From Oleispirillum sp963678075 (GTDB lineage Bacteria; Pseudomonadota; Alphaproteobacteria; Rhodospirillales; Rhodospirillaceae), in NCBI GenBank assembly GCA_963678075.2, contig CAXXPK010000003.1, forward strand, positions 124,001 to 188,000: 64,000 nt of DNA. Direction: 5' to 3'. Numbering within the stretch: position 1 is the first letter of the stretch; each line of letters opens with the position of its first letter. A program made the translations under genes and the position numbers. The notes below the pieces were generated by a model. It was not told the origin of the DNA. It saw only the letters and a program-made list of their open reading frames with translations, and did no database searches. Of the stretch, positions 8,857 to 19,059 are shown piece after piece.

Positions 8857-9197
8857 TGGCTTGGGGCACCTACGGTCGCGTCTTCGGCGCCGAACGCGTC
8901 CATGTCCTGCCGAGGGAACTCCTCGAATGGAATGAGGAAAATTCCCTGAGCCGACTGTGCGATTTTCTTGGCGTGCGCCATGTCCCCTATTGCGAAGAAG
9001 CGAAGAACTACAACACGGGGCGCGGCATCGATGATCTGCGGCGGGCACGGCGACGGAACATATCATTCCTGCGCCGATGGATGGCCTCGCTGCGCGGGCA
9101 CAGCCCGATGCAAGACGATGGGACAATCTTGGACACCTTGTGCCGGGTTTACATCGCCTCCAATGCCCGGCTCTCGGCCCGTTTAGGACGATGGTGA
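8857..9197 (+). pseudogene. sulfotransferase, C-terminal fragment
   Basis: Only the C-terminal third of a PAPS-dependent sulfotransferase is present: WGTYGRVFGAERVHVLPREL followed by SLSRLCDFLGVRHVPYC and a tail ending LSARLGRW. The block E/ERVHVLP..LL followed by LCDFLGV is typical of the region after the 3'-phosphate-binding site of bacterial sulfotransferases. The 5'-PSB P-loop and the rest of the gene are missing; in their place is the truncated methyltransferase. It ends where the IcmB remnant begins, so it is sandwiched between two deletion junctions. Confidence 0.6.
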
Positions 9198-11373
9198 AAA
9201 AGTCACGAGCACGATTGGACGGATCGGCGGACGGCTGTGGAGCGGCATCGACATGACCCTGGGGCCGCAGGACCCTTCGGCGTTTTCCCGGCTGCTCAAC
9301 CACATGGTCGATACCCGCATTCCCTTCCGGATGTCGATCAAGATTGGTGGTGGCGGCCTCGACAGCCAAGCACTCCGAAAGCTCGCGGCGTCACTCTTGG
9401 CTATCACCAACAGCGAAAACAAGCTGATTAAGCAATCCATCGAGGCGCTGCAGAGCAAGGCGCACATCGAGCCGATCGTGAAGTTCCGTGCATCGTTCGC
9501 AACGTAGGCGCGGATCGGCGAGGAGCGCCTGCTCGAGACGCGATCGGCAAGCCTGATTCACGCTGTCGAACAGTGGGGCAATTGCCAGTGTGCGCTGGTC
9601 GGGGGAGACCCCATTGAGGGCATAATGTCGTCGGCGATGGGAACATCGTGTCTCTCGACGGCGACCCTTGGCGCTGCGCCCCTGAGCGATGTGGTGACGA
9701 TGCTGCCGCTGCGGCGGCCTGTGTCGCCCTATACCCGGGGGACGGTTTTGTTGCGGAGCCCGGACGGAAAATTGATACCCTATGAACCGGGGGGGAGAGC
9801 TACCGACTATGTGTTCGATATCGTCTTTTCCCCACCTGGCAAGGGTAAGTCGGTACTGCTCCAGACGCTGAACCTCGGCACCATCTTGTCTGCCGGTGGA
9901 ACGGCGATGCCCTTTGTGGCGATCATCGACATCGGATTTTCGAGTTCGGGTTTGATTTCCCTGCTCAAGGAATCCCTGCCTACCGATAAACGCCACCTGG
10001 CGGCTTACCACCGCCTCAAGAACAACAAAAATTATTCAATCAACCCGTTCGATACGCAGCTTGGCTTCCGGTATCCGGTGGAGAACGAACGGGCCTATTT
10101 GACCAACCTTCTGCTGAGCCTGGCGACGCCGGCGGGGCAAGATGCCCCCTACGACGGGATGGCTGGGCTCGTGGGGGCGGTGGTGAACGAGATGTATCGT
10201 TGGCGGGCCGACGACGAGGCCAATGCGCAACCGAACGTCTACCAGCCAGGCTGGGACAAGGAGGTCGACAGCGCCCTTCAGCGGTACAACGTAGCTCTTC
10301 CCGAACAACCGCTGTGGTGGGACGTCGTGGATCGGCTGTTTGAGGCCGGCGCTATTCACGCGGCGGGCTTAGCTCAGCGTTACGCTGTGCCGATCCTCTC
10401 GGATGCGATCAGCACGGCTCATCAGTCGAATGTCCAGGATCTATATCACGGCACGTCCATTCAAGGCAGTGGGGAGACGCTCCTGCAGGCCTTCACGCGG
10501 ATGATCAATGCATCGCTTGAGGAGTTCCGGATGCTCGGCGACGTGACGAAGTTCGACATCGGCGAGGCGCGGGTATGTTCTCTCGACCTTCAGGACGTCG
10601 CTCCTCAGGGAGGGGCGGCGGAAGCACGGCAAACCGGCATCATGTACATGCTGGCGCGCCACGTTCTGGTGCATCACTGGTGGCTCGACGACAAGATGCC
10701 GGAAGACTCACCGGTCCTGTACCGGCGCCACCATGAGAAGCGCATTGCCGAGCTGAAGGAACTGCCAAAGCGGATTTGCTATGACGAAGTCCACCGTACC
10801 CCGGCGAGTGTCGCCAGCGGCGTTAGGCGGCAGATCTGGCGAGACGCACGCGAAGGCCGCAAGTGGGCGGTTCAGGTCGCCGTGGCGAGCCAAATTCTCG
10901 CCGACTTCGATAGTGAGATGGTCAAGCTCGCGACGGGCGTGTGGGTGCTGGGAATTGGCTTGAGCGTCGACGCCGTGGACGAGGTGGTCAAGAAGTTCGA
11001 CCTTGGTGCCACCGCTAAGTACGTCGTGCAGCATCGGTTGACCGGTCCAACGGAAGCCGGCGCGCCGCTTCTTCTCGTGTTGGGCGCGACGGAGGCACGA
11101 TACGTCCAATACCTTGTCAACACGCTGGGGCCGCTGGAGCTTTGGGCACTATCGACCGATCCGGTCGATGTCGCGGTTCGAACCCGTCTTTACGAGAAGG
11201 TCGATCCGTGTGTCGCGCGACGGCTTCTGGCCGCGTCCTTTCCCGGAGGATCCGCAAAGCGGGAAGTGGATCGCCGCAAAGCGGTGCGTTCGGAGCGCGG
11301 CACGAACAACCTCGATACCGAGGGATCGGTTCTGGACGAGCTTGCCGCAGAATTGTTGGGGCGAGTGGCTTAA
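9187..11373 (+). pseudogene. DotO/IcmB-like (TraU-type) type IVB secretion ATPase, truncated with amber codon
   Basis: VirB4-class ATPase of the type IVB/IncI-like conjugation machinery. The open frame starts in mid-protein at about 9187 (GRIGGRLWSGIDMTLGPQDP, FRMSIKIGGGG), so the N-terminal third or so is gone. An in-frame TAG at 9505-9507 interrupts the frame where family members usually have Trp. The frame then continues to 11373 with FSPPGKGKSVLLQTLNLG (Walker A), AIIDIGFSSSGLISLLKESL, INPFDTQLGFRYPV, PICYDEVHRT-like (RICYDEVHRT, Walker B) and VWVLGIGLS. No other conjugation genes are nearby, so this is a relic of an integrated conjugative element. A GTG/ATG restart downstream of the amber codon could give a 582-residue protein. 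Confidence 0.8.
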
Positions 11374-11403
11374 CCCTTTCACCTCGTCAAAATGTTGCGT
11401 ATC

Positions 11404-11439
11404 TTCGACAAACATGGCGAAAACGCCTCAACTGTCGAA
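11404..11439. promoter_or_regulatory. candidate HipB operator
   Basis: Inverted repeat TTCGACA (11404-11410) and TGTCGAA (11433-11439), extended by TAT-rich bases on the outer side, ends 14 bases before the hipB ATG. HipB-type antitoxins bind such paired palindromic half-sites to autorepress hipBA. Assignment is by position and symmetry only. Confidence 0.45.
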
Positions 11440-11453
11440 TATAAGAGACAATC

Positions 11454-11708
11454 ATGCTTGATCTTCATTCCTTGGGGCAAGAGGTCCTGATCCAGCGCAA
11501 GGCGCGCGCGATGACCCAATCGGCGCTTGCGGTGAGCGCCGGCGTGAGCCGCGCGACCATTGCCGCGCTGGAGGCGGGGAAGCTGCGAGAGCTTGGGTTT
11601 GGGAAGGTTGAGAGAATAGTGGCGGCGGTGGGTCTCGAGCTTCGTGTTGGGCCGGCCAATCGCGGGCGCCCGACGTTGGCGGATCTACAGAAGGAAAGTG
11701 AAGCATGA
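11454..11708 (+). CDS. hipB: HipB-like antitoxin, XRE-family HTH regulator
   Basis: 84-residue Xre/Cro-type DNA-binding protein. The helix-turn-helix spans about residues 20-45 (MTQSALAVSAGVSRATIAALEAGK). The C-terminal part is short and ends LADLQKESEA. The stop overlaps the start of hipA by ATGA, the normal hipBA arrangement in which HipB neutralises HipA and represses the operon. An inverted repeat upstream may be its operator. Confidence 0.85.
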   Translation: MLDLHSLGQEVLIQRKARAMTQSALAVSAGVSRATIAALEAGKLRELGFGKVERIVAAVGLELRVGPANRGRPTLADLQKESEA

Positions 11709-13468
11709 TTCGGGTATGGAGTGACGAGCAGCGTGCAGGGCGGCTGGCCCGCGCTTCCGGTCGAGGATGCGCGTTCGTCTACGATCAAGGGGCGGACGCG
11801 TCTCGGGCTGTCTCCATGACGATGCCGCTACAGCTGCAGTCGTGGAACCAGGAAGTGGGTCTGCACCCGATCTTCGCTATGAATCTCCCGGAGGGCTACC
11901 TTCGCGAAAAGCTGCGGTTGGCGTTCGCCAAGGCGGTGGGCGTTTTCGACGACGTCGAGCTGCTGTCGGTGACGGGGCGATCGCAGATTGGCCGCCTTCG
12001 CTATACCGACGAAGCCGCCGAAACTCTGAGCGAGGTGGTGCCGTTTCAGGCGGTGGACGAAGTGCTTCGTCATCGCCGAGACGGGGATTTGTTCGACTAC
12101 ATGATCGAGCGGTTCGCGGTTTACTCGGGGATCAGCGGCGTCCAGCCGAAGGTGATGGTACGAGACGAGGCTGCCTCGCGGGTGCTTTCCCCGGACAGCG
12201 GGGCGCGACGGTCGTCGACGTTCCGAGGAGCGACGCACATCGTGAAGTTTTGGGAGGAGGGCGAGTATCCTCAACTCGCCGCGAACGAGTTCTTCTGCCT
12301 TCGCGTTGCGGAGAAAGCGGGCCTGCATGTTCCGACTTTCCAACTCGCCGACAACGCCAAGGCTCTTGTGGTCGAGCGCTTCGATCTTCGCCCGGATGGA
12401 AGCTATCTCGGGATCGAAGATTTTTGCGTTCTCAACGGCCGAGGGGCGGACGAAAAGTACAAGGGCGGATACGAGACGGCATTGGTTCGGCGCGCGGCGG
12501 AGTTTCTGGCGCCGGAGGACCGCCCGCGGGAGATGAACCGGCTGTTCCGCTTGTTCGCACTGAATTGTGCGGTTCGCAACGGTGACGCTCACCTCAAGAA
12601 TTACGCCCTGATTTACGACGACGTGATGGGGAAGGCGAACCTGGCTCCGGTTTACGATGTCGTGACGACCACCGCCTACTTGTCCAAGGATGGGATGGCG
12701 TTGACGCTTGAGGGCTCCACGAAGTGGCCGACGGCACGTCGGTTGAAGGATTTCGGGGCGAGCCGGTGCGGTGTCGGTTCCTACCAGATGACCGATGCGT
12801 TCGAGGAAATCGCGACGGCAATGGTCGAGGTCGGCGAGGAGATGCGCGTGTACGCCCGGGACAATCCGGAGTTCAGGCTTATCGGCGAAAGGATGGCCAC
12901 CGCGTGGGGGGAAGGTATCCGGAGCACGTTGGGCGCCGACGAGAAAGTCGTGGTGGCGATGAAAAGAGGGACGGGGAGCGGCCCGCAGGATACGGCGATC
13001 GCCGCGATCGCGGCTGTCGGAGAGGCGGTGGCGGATCTCCAGAGGATTCCGGCCTACGGTCGGTTCCAGAACGTGATGATCGAGACCGGAAAGCCTGACA
13101 ACGGTGGTCACTTGCCTGATGTCGTCCAGGGTATGGCCGTTGGCGGGCGCTACGCTGCCCTCGAGGATAGGCGTAAGGCTGACATAGCCAAGTTACCTGC
13201 TTTTGCGCAGGCCGTGGCTCGCGTCGCAACGGCCATAGAGGATGCGCGAGGAGCGTGGCTGGACGCTGCAATTTCCGCTGGGAATGCGGACTCTCTGTGG
13301 AATCATCTGGAGGTTGCTTTGTCGGCGGTGGCAGAAGAGGCGCGAGGGGTGCCCATGGGGCGGGGAAAGAGCGCCTGGGATATACTGGCCGAGATGCGCG
13401 AGGAGGTTTCGCACGCGCTCGGTGCCGAGATCGACCTGGTGGAGAATGCGCCAACCTTGCGGCGGTAG
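11705..13468 (+). CDS. hipA: HipA-like Ser/Thr kinase toxin with long C-terminal extension
   Basis: 587-residue HipA-family kinase; HipA of E. coli phosphorylates GltX and triggers stringent growth arrest. The N-terminal subdomain (SMTMPLQLQ, HPIFAMNLPEGYLREKL, VTGRSQIGRLRY) and kinase core are intact: SGVQPKVMV, THIVKFWEEGEYPQLAANEF, ALVVERFDL, the catalytic loop CAVRNGDAHLKNYALIYDD and the metal-binding LAPVYDVVTTT. Typical HipA proteins end after about 430-440 residues. This one has roughly 150 more (from about LGADEKVVVAMKRG to the end), a helical Ala/Arg-rich region of unknown role. No lesions are seen, in contrast with neighbouring genes. Confidence 0.88.
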   Translation: MIRVWSDEQRAGRLARASGRGCAFVYDQGADASRAVSMTMPLQLQSWNQEVGLHPIFAMNLPEGYLREKLRLAFAKAVGVFDDVELLSVTGRSQIGRLRYTDEAAETLSEVVPFQAVDEVLRHRRDGDLFDYMIERFAVYSGISGVQPKVMVRDEAASRVLSPDSGARRSSTFRGATHIVKFWEEGEYPQLAANEFFCLRVAEKAGLHVPTFQLADNAKALVVERFDLRPDGSYLGIEDFCVLNGRGADEKYKGGYETALVRRAAEFLAPEDRPREMNRLFRLFALNCAVRNGDAHLKNYALIYDDVMGKANLAPVYDVVTTTAYLSKDGMALTLEGSTKWPTARRLKDFGASRCGVGSYQMTDAFEEIATAMVEVGEEMRVYARDNPEFRLIGERMATAWGEGIRSTLGADEKVVVAMKRGTGSGPQDTAIAAIAAVGEAVADLQRIPAYGRFQNVMIETGKPDNGGHLPDVVQGMAVGGRYAALEDRRKADIAKLPAFAQAVARVATAIEDARGAWLDAAISAGNADSLWNHLEVALSAVAEEARGVPMGRGKSAWDILAEMREEVSHALGAEIDLVENAPTLRR

Positions 13469-13471
13469 GGC

Positions 13472-13517
13472 TGGTGGGGTGTAAGTAGCAGCCGCGCCAG
13501 TTACTCACACCCCACCA
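13472..13517. terminator. inverted repeat after hipA
   Basis: Arms TGGTGGGGTGTAAGTA and TTACTCACACCCCACCA (one mismatch) flank a 13-base loop directly after the hipA stop. It could be the hipA transcript end or a relic of an element boundary; there is no T tract. Confidence 0.45.
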
Positions 13518-13524
13518 GGGGCGG

Positions 13525-13566
13525 CATAGCAAAACCCCCGGCCTTAAGGCCGGGGGTTTTGCTATG
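13525..13566. repeat. 42-bp perfect palindrome, likely IS 3' terminator
   Basis: Every base from 13525 to 13566 is part of a perfect palindrome centred on TTAA, with arms CATAGCAAAACCCCCGGCC. Read on either strand it is a GC stem followed by TTTT, so it can act as a bidirectional terminator between hipA and the convergent transposase gene. It sits 26 bases after the transposase stop, as in related IS elements. Confidence 0.75.
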
Positions 13567-13591
13567 GGAAAAACGGCGTGGAGATTGCCGG

Positions 13592-14458
13592 TTAGATGCG
13601 CCTGGAACTATGCCGCGGAGCGGGCGGAGACAGCATCGGATCGACGGGAGCAGCCCATGCATCGAGGACGGCGTTCGCTTCCTCGGTTGCTTCGACCAAC
13701 AAGGTGCTTTTGGCGACACGAGGATCGATTGCCAATTCCTTCTCGAGACGCTTGATCTCGGGAAGGGCGGACATCTGAACGACGTTTACCAAATTGCGTA
13801 GCGTGGTGGTCATGTCGCCCAGGGGCTCGATCGTGTCCAGTGCCGCCAACCGTTCAGCGTGACCCGATGCGCGGGTTAGCCGGGTGTCCACGATCAAGCC
13901 CGAACGGTTTTCCATCAGCCCATGACCGATAAAGCACAGCTTAGCCTCCATGCCTGCCCCCTTGCGGTAGAGCATGGCATCGGGATCGGTGGTGCTCTTG
14001 TGAGTATCGTTGGATCGTTTCTCGCCGCGAAAATCGACCGAGGGGTTGCGACCACCGCCTTCACCGCCATCGCCCTCAGCGGCCTTCGGTCTGAAGCTCT
14101 TCATTGAGGCCCACGCTTCGATCAGCGTGCCGTCGACGCTGAAATGCTCGCTCGACAGTAGCCGTTTGATCCGGGGTTGGACCAACACTGCCGCCAGGAA
14201 TTTTGCGGCGATGTCCCCTTCCAGCAGCCGGTCGCGGTTCTTGGAGAATGTGGAATGGTCCCAGGCCGGGTCATCTACCCCGAGACCGACGAACCAACGG
14301 AACAGCAGATCAAAGTCCAGGCGCTCCATCAATTGGCGTTCCGAACGGATCGAGTAGAACACCTGCAACAGCATGGCCCGCAGCAGCTTCTCCGGTGGAA
14401 CCGACGGCCGACCCATTCCCGAGTAGAGCGCTGCAAAGTCGCCCGACAACGCCGCTAG
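13592..14458 (-). pseudogene. IS5-family (DUF772/DDE) transposase, N-terminus lost
   Basis: A second, unrelated IS transposase. It reads ALSGDFAALYSGMGRPSVPP, LLRAMLLQVFYSIRSERQLMER, FDLLFRWFVGLGVDDPAWDHS, then the catalytic region HFSVDGTLIEAWASMKSFRP and CFIGHGLMENRSGLIVDTRL. The frame is open to the exact edge of IS copy 2, and roughly 30 N-terminal codons are missing. They are not found on the other side of copy 2, so the insertion was accompanied or followed by a deletion. The C-terminal end also looks short for the family. Confidence 0.8.
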
Positions 14459-15302
14459 GCTCAGGACTCATTAAGGTTCGATCCAGAAGAGGAGGAGTAC
14501 CGCGATGATGACGGCGGCAAAGAAGATATCCGCGCATCGGTCATATCGGGTGTGGATACGCCGCCAATCCTTGAGGCGAGCGAAGAGGTTCTCGATCCTA
14601 TGACGCTGGCGATAGAGGGTTTTGTCGTAAGCGTACTGGGTTTTGCGATGACGCATTGGCGGGATGCATGTAGCGATCCCTCGCTGTGTCAAAGCCTCTC
14701 GAAGGGGATCACCGTCATAGCCCTTGTCGGCGATCAGGACGTTGGCCTTGGGAAATAGGTCGAGCAACAGCATCGCGCCTTTGTAATCGCTCATTTGCCC
14801 CTCGCTGAGCAGCAGGATGAGGGGCCTTCCTTGTCCGTCGCAAACCGCATGAAGCTTGGAGTTCAGCCCGCCTTTTGTGCGTCCGATACATCGGGGAAGA
14901 GCCCCTTTTTATAGAGGCTCGCGGCGGTCCGATGAGCTTTCAGGTGGGTTGCATCGATCATCAACCGGTCTGGAGGGCCAGCCTCTCCCGTCAAGGCCGC
15001 GAAGATCCGGCTGAACGCCCCAAGTCGGCTCCAGCGAACGAAACGATTATAGAGGGTTTTGTGGGGGCCATAGACGGGTGGTGCATCTCGCCACCGTAAG
15101 CCGTTGCGGATCACATGAACGATGCCGCTGATCACTCGCCGATCATCAACCCGCGGCACGCCATGCGATAGCGGGAAATGCGGCTCGATCTTCGCCAACT
15201 GCCTCTCTGACAACCAAAACAGATCACTCATGGATGGGGTCCTCCCTCCCATGAGTGAATCAGCCGCCGATCTGCCTGACAATAATTTAATGGGGCCTGA
15301 GC
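14459..15302 (-). mobile_element. IS5-family (IS427-like) insertion sequence, copy 2
   Basis: 844-bp copy of the same element as copy 1, same orientation. Left flank CTAG, right flank CTGG, so there is no exact target duplication. The left neighbour is a transposase cut off in mid-gene and the right neighbour is a DUF1178 gene cut off in mid-gene. The element therefore marks a deletion or rearrangement junction, not a simple insertion. Confidence 0.92.
14471..15231 (-). CDS. IS5-family transposase, two frames (copy 2)
   Basis: Same two-frame organisation as copy 1: first frame from 15231 to the TGA at 14863, second frame ending at 14471, joined by a presumed -1 slip at CAAAAGG. The DDE residues (MIDATHLKAH, IADKGYDGDP, RHRIENLFARLK) are all present. 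It differs from copy 1 by a few substitutions only. Confidence 0.85.
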
Positions 15303-15533
15303 CTGGCCGTCGAGGGCCGGGCAGCCGCAGTCGCAGACCGGTCGGCCGCAGGGGGTGGCGGGACTGGCGGTTTTGCCGACGGCGGGGGCCATGATCGCTT
15401 TGGCGACGGCGGTATTGCCGCATTCCGGGCAGGGAACGGCGGCGGCGGCCAGTTCGGCGTCGCAGGCCGCCGCGTTGTCGAACCAGTGGTCGAAGGCGTG
15501 GCCCTCGGCGCAGCGCAGGCGATAGCGAATCAT
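15303..15533 (-). pseudogene. DUF1178 protein, C-terminus lost to IS copy 2
   Basis: From the ATG at 15533 the protein reads MIRYRLRCAEGHAFDHWFDN, AVPCPECGNTAVAKAIMAPAVG, then a short acidic/cysteine stretch (VCDCGCPALDG), the start of a DUF1178 protein (usually about 140-150 residues). After 77 residues it runs into the IS and stops at 15228. The cysteine pairs suggest a small zinc-ribbon. Function unknown; the second half of the fold is missing. Confidence 0.8.
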
Positions 15534-15567
15534 GGGCGTTTCTCCGGCTTTTGGGGCTTCCGAGGTG

Positions 15568-15594
15568 TTGGCAATCGTCCGCAAAGAGTGCTAA
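15568..15594 (+). promoter_or_regulatory. CIRCE-like HrcA operator upstream of dnaK
   Basis: TTGGCAATC, nine bases, then GAGTGCTAA. The right half matches the CIRCE consensus perfectly and the left half matches 7 of 9 positions (TTAGCACTC), with the exact 9-base spacer. CIRCE is the HrcA repressor site of heat-shock operons. It lies 239 bases before the dnaK start and just after the DUF1178 start on the other strand. Possible promoter elements (TTGCGG, 15 bases, CTTATAT) follow at about 15625-15652, but these are weak. Confidence 0.6.
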
Positions 15595-15832
15595 TACGAC
15601 TTCTCGCGTGCCCGAGAAGGTGTTGCGGCGCGCGTTGCTTTTTCTTATATCGTCCGGTGTCGGTCGGACAAGGGTTTGCCTTCGGGTTTCCGGGCGGGTC
15701 CGCCGCCTGGGAAACCATCCCCGATCGCGACCGTCAAGATGTGAAGTTTGTCCTTGGGGGTTTCTTGAGGTGCCGACGATGGGCCGGCGGCCCCGGGCCT
15801 CGGAAGACCTGCCGCAACAAAAGAGGTTCATA

Positions 15833-17752
<1,920 letters not shown>

Positions 17753-17777
17753 ACTGGCGTTTTCCAGATTTGATGGT

Positions 17778-17802
17778 GGGCGGGACCATCCTGGTTCCGC
17801 CC
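17778..17802 (+). promoter_or_regulatory. stem-loop between dnaK and dnaJ
   Basis: GGGCGGGACCA, three bases, TGGTTCCGCCC form a near-perfect hairpin 26 bases after the dnaK stop, with no T tract. It may reduce read-through or set the dnaK:dnaJ mRNA ratio. Confidence 0.5.
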
Positions 17803-17890
17803 GTTGCAAAAGGACGACGCGGCCTGCGGCAGCAGACGCGGGACGGGTCTTGACCAGGGGAATCGATCGGACCCCGATGCGAGGTTACGG

Positions 17891-19021
17891 GTGAGCAAGC
17901 GCGACTATTACGAGGTTCTGGGGGCTGCCCGCACCGCCTCGGCGGATGAGCTGAAAAAGGCGTACCGCAAGCTGGCGATGCAGTATCACCCGGATCGCAA
18001 TCCAGGCGATCACGAGGCGGAACACGCCTTCAAGGAAATTAACGAAGCCTACGAGATCCTGAAAGACGACCAGAAACGGGCCGCCTATGACCGCTATGGT
18101 CATCGTGCCTTTGCTCAGGGCGCGGGCGTTGGCGGCGGTGGGTTCGATTTCGAATTCGCGTCCGGGTTCTCGGACATTTTCGAAGAGATGTTCGGCAACT
18201 TCGGCGGCGGACGGCAGAGCGGCCAGGGTGGCATGCGCGGCGCCGACCTGCGCTACAACATGAACATCTCGTTGGAGGAGGCGTTCTCCGGCCTCAAGAC
18301 CACGATCGAGGCGCCGACCTCGGTCCCGTGCGAGCAGTGCAAGGGCACCGGCGGCAAGGACGGCGCCGAGCCGGTGACCTGCCCGACCTGTCGCGGCGCC
18401 GGCAAGGTGCGGGCGCAGCAGGGATTTTTCACCATCGAACGGACCTGTCCGACCTGTCACGGTCAGGGCCGGGTGATCCGCGATCCCTGTCCGGCGTGCT
18501 CCGGCTCTGGCCGTGTGCAGCGCGCCAAGACCCTGCAGGTGGCGATTCCGGCGGGGGTTGAGGAAGACACCCGCATTCGCTTGTCCGGCGAGGGAGGGGC
18601 CGGTCTGCGCGGCGCGCCGTCCGGCGACCTGTACATCTTTCTGGCGATCAAGCCTCACCGCATCTTCCTGCGCGAAGGCGCCGACATCTATTGCACGGTG
18701 CCGATTCCGATGACCACGGCGGTTCTGGGTGGAGCCGTCGAGGTACCGACCATCGACGGCGGCCGCGCCAAGATCGAAATTCCGCGCGGCACCCAGACCG
18801 GTGCTCAATTCCGTCAGAAGGGCAAGGGAATGAGCGTCCTGCGCAGCCCGGCGCGGGGTGATATGTTCGTGCGGGTCGGCGTCGAAACCCCGGTCAATCT
18901 GTCGAAACGGCAAGAGGACCTCCTGCGCGAATTCGCGGCCGAGGCGGGCGAGGATCACAGCCCGGAATCCAGCAGCTTCTTCCAGAAGGTGAAGGAGTTC
19001 TGGGAAGATCTGACGGAATAA
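17891..19021 (+). CDS. dnaJ: chaperone protein DnaJ (Hsp40)
   Basis: 376-residue co-chaperone that stimulates DnaK ATPase. Domains in order: J domain (residues 1-70, HPD in MQYHPDRNPGD), Gly/Phe-rich region (GAGVGGGGFDFEF), zinc-binding region with four CxxCxGxG repeats (CEQCKGTGG, CPTCRGAG, CPTCHGQG, CPACSGSG), and the C-terminal peptide-binding domains. The start is GTG at 17891 with GAGG seven bases upstream; the J domain begins there (SKRDYYEVLG). Spacing to dnaK suggests one operon. Confidence 0.97.
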   Translation: MSKRDYYEVLGAARTASADELKKAYRKLAMQYHPDRNPGDHEAEHAFKEINEAYEILKDDQKRAAYDRYGHRAFAQGAGVGGGGFDFEFASGFSDIFEEMFGNFGGGRQSGQGGMRGADLRYNMNISLEEAFSGLKTTIEAPTSVPCEQCKGTGGKDGAEPVTCPTCRGAGKVRAQQGFFTIERTCPTCHGQGRVIRDPCPACSGSGRVQRAKTLQVAIPAGVEEDTRIRLSGEGGAGLRGAPSGDLYIFLAIKPHRIFLREGADIYCTVPIPMTTAVLGGAVEVPTIDGGRAKIEIPRGTQTGAQFRQKGKGMSVLRSPARGDMFVRVGVETPVNLSKRQEDLLREFAAEAGEDHSPESSSFFQKVKEFWEDLTE

Positions 19022-19059
19022 CCGCGGCCCCGGCGCCGCGAATAACAGGGGATGGCGTC

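Noticed and set aside
9187..11373. A functional type IVB secretion system
   Set aside because: Only one component is present, N-terminally truncated and with a stop; no dot/icm or tra neighbours.
15625..15790. Sigma-32 promoter for dnaK
   Set aside because: Several partial matches (TTGCGG/CTTATAT; TTTCTTGAG) but none close enough to the consensus and spacing to report as a feature.
15551..15832. N-terminal extension of DnaK by 94 codons
   Set aside because: It overlaps the CIRCE-like element and has no homology; the family start is at 15833.
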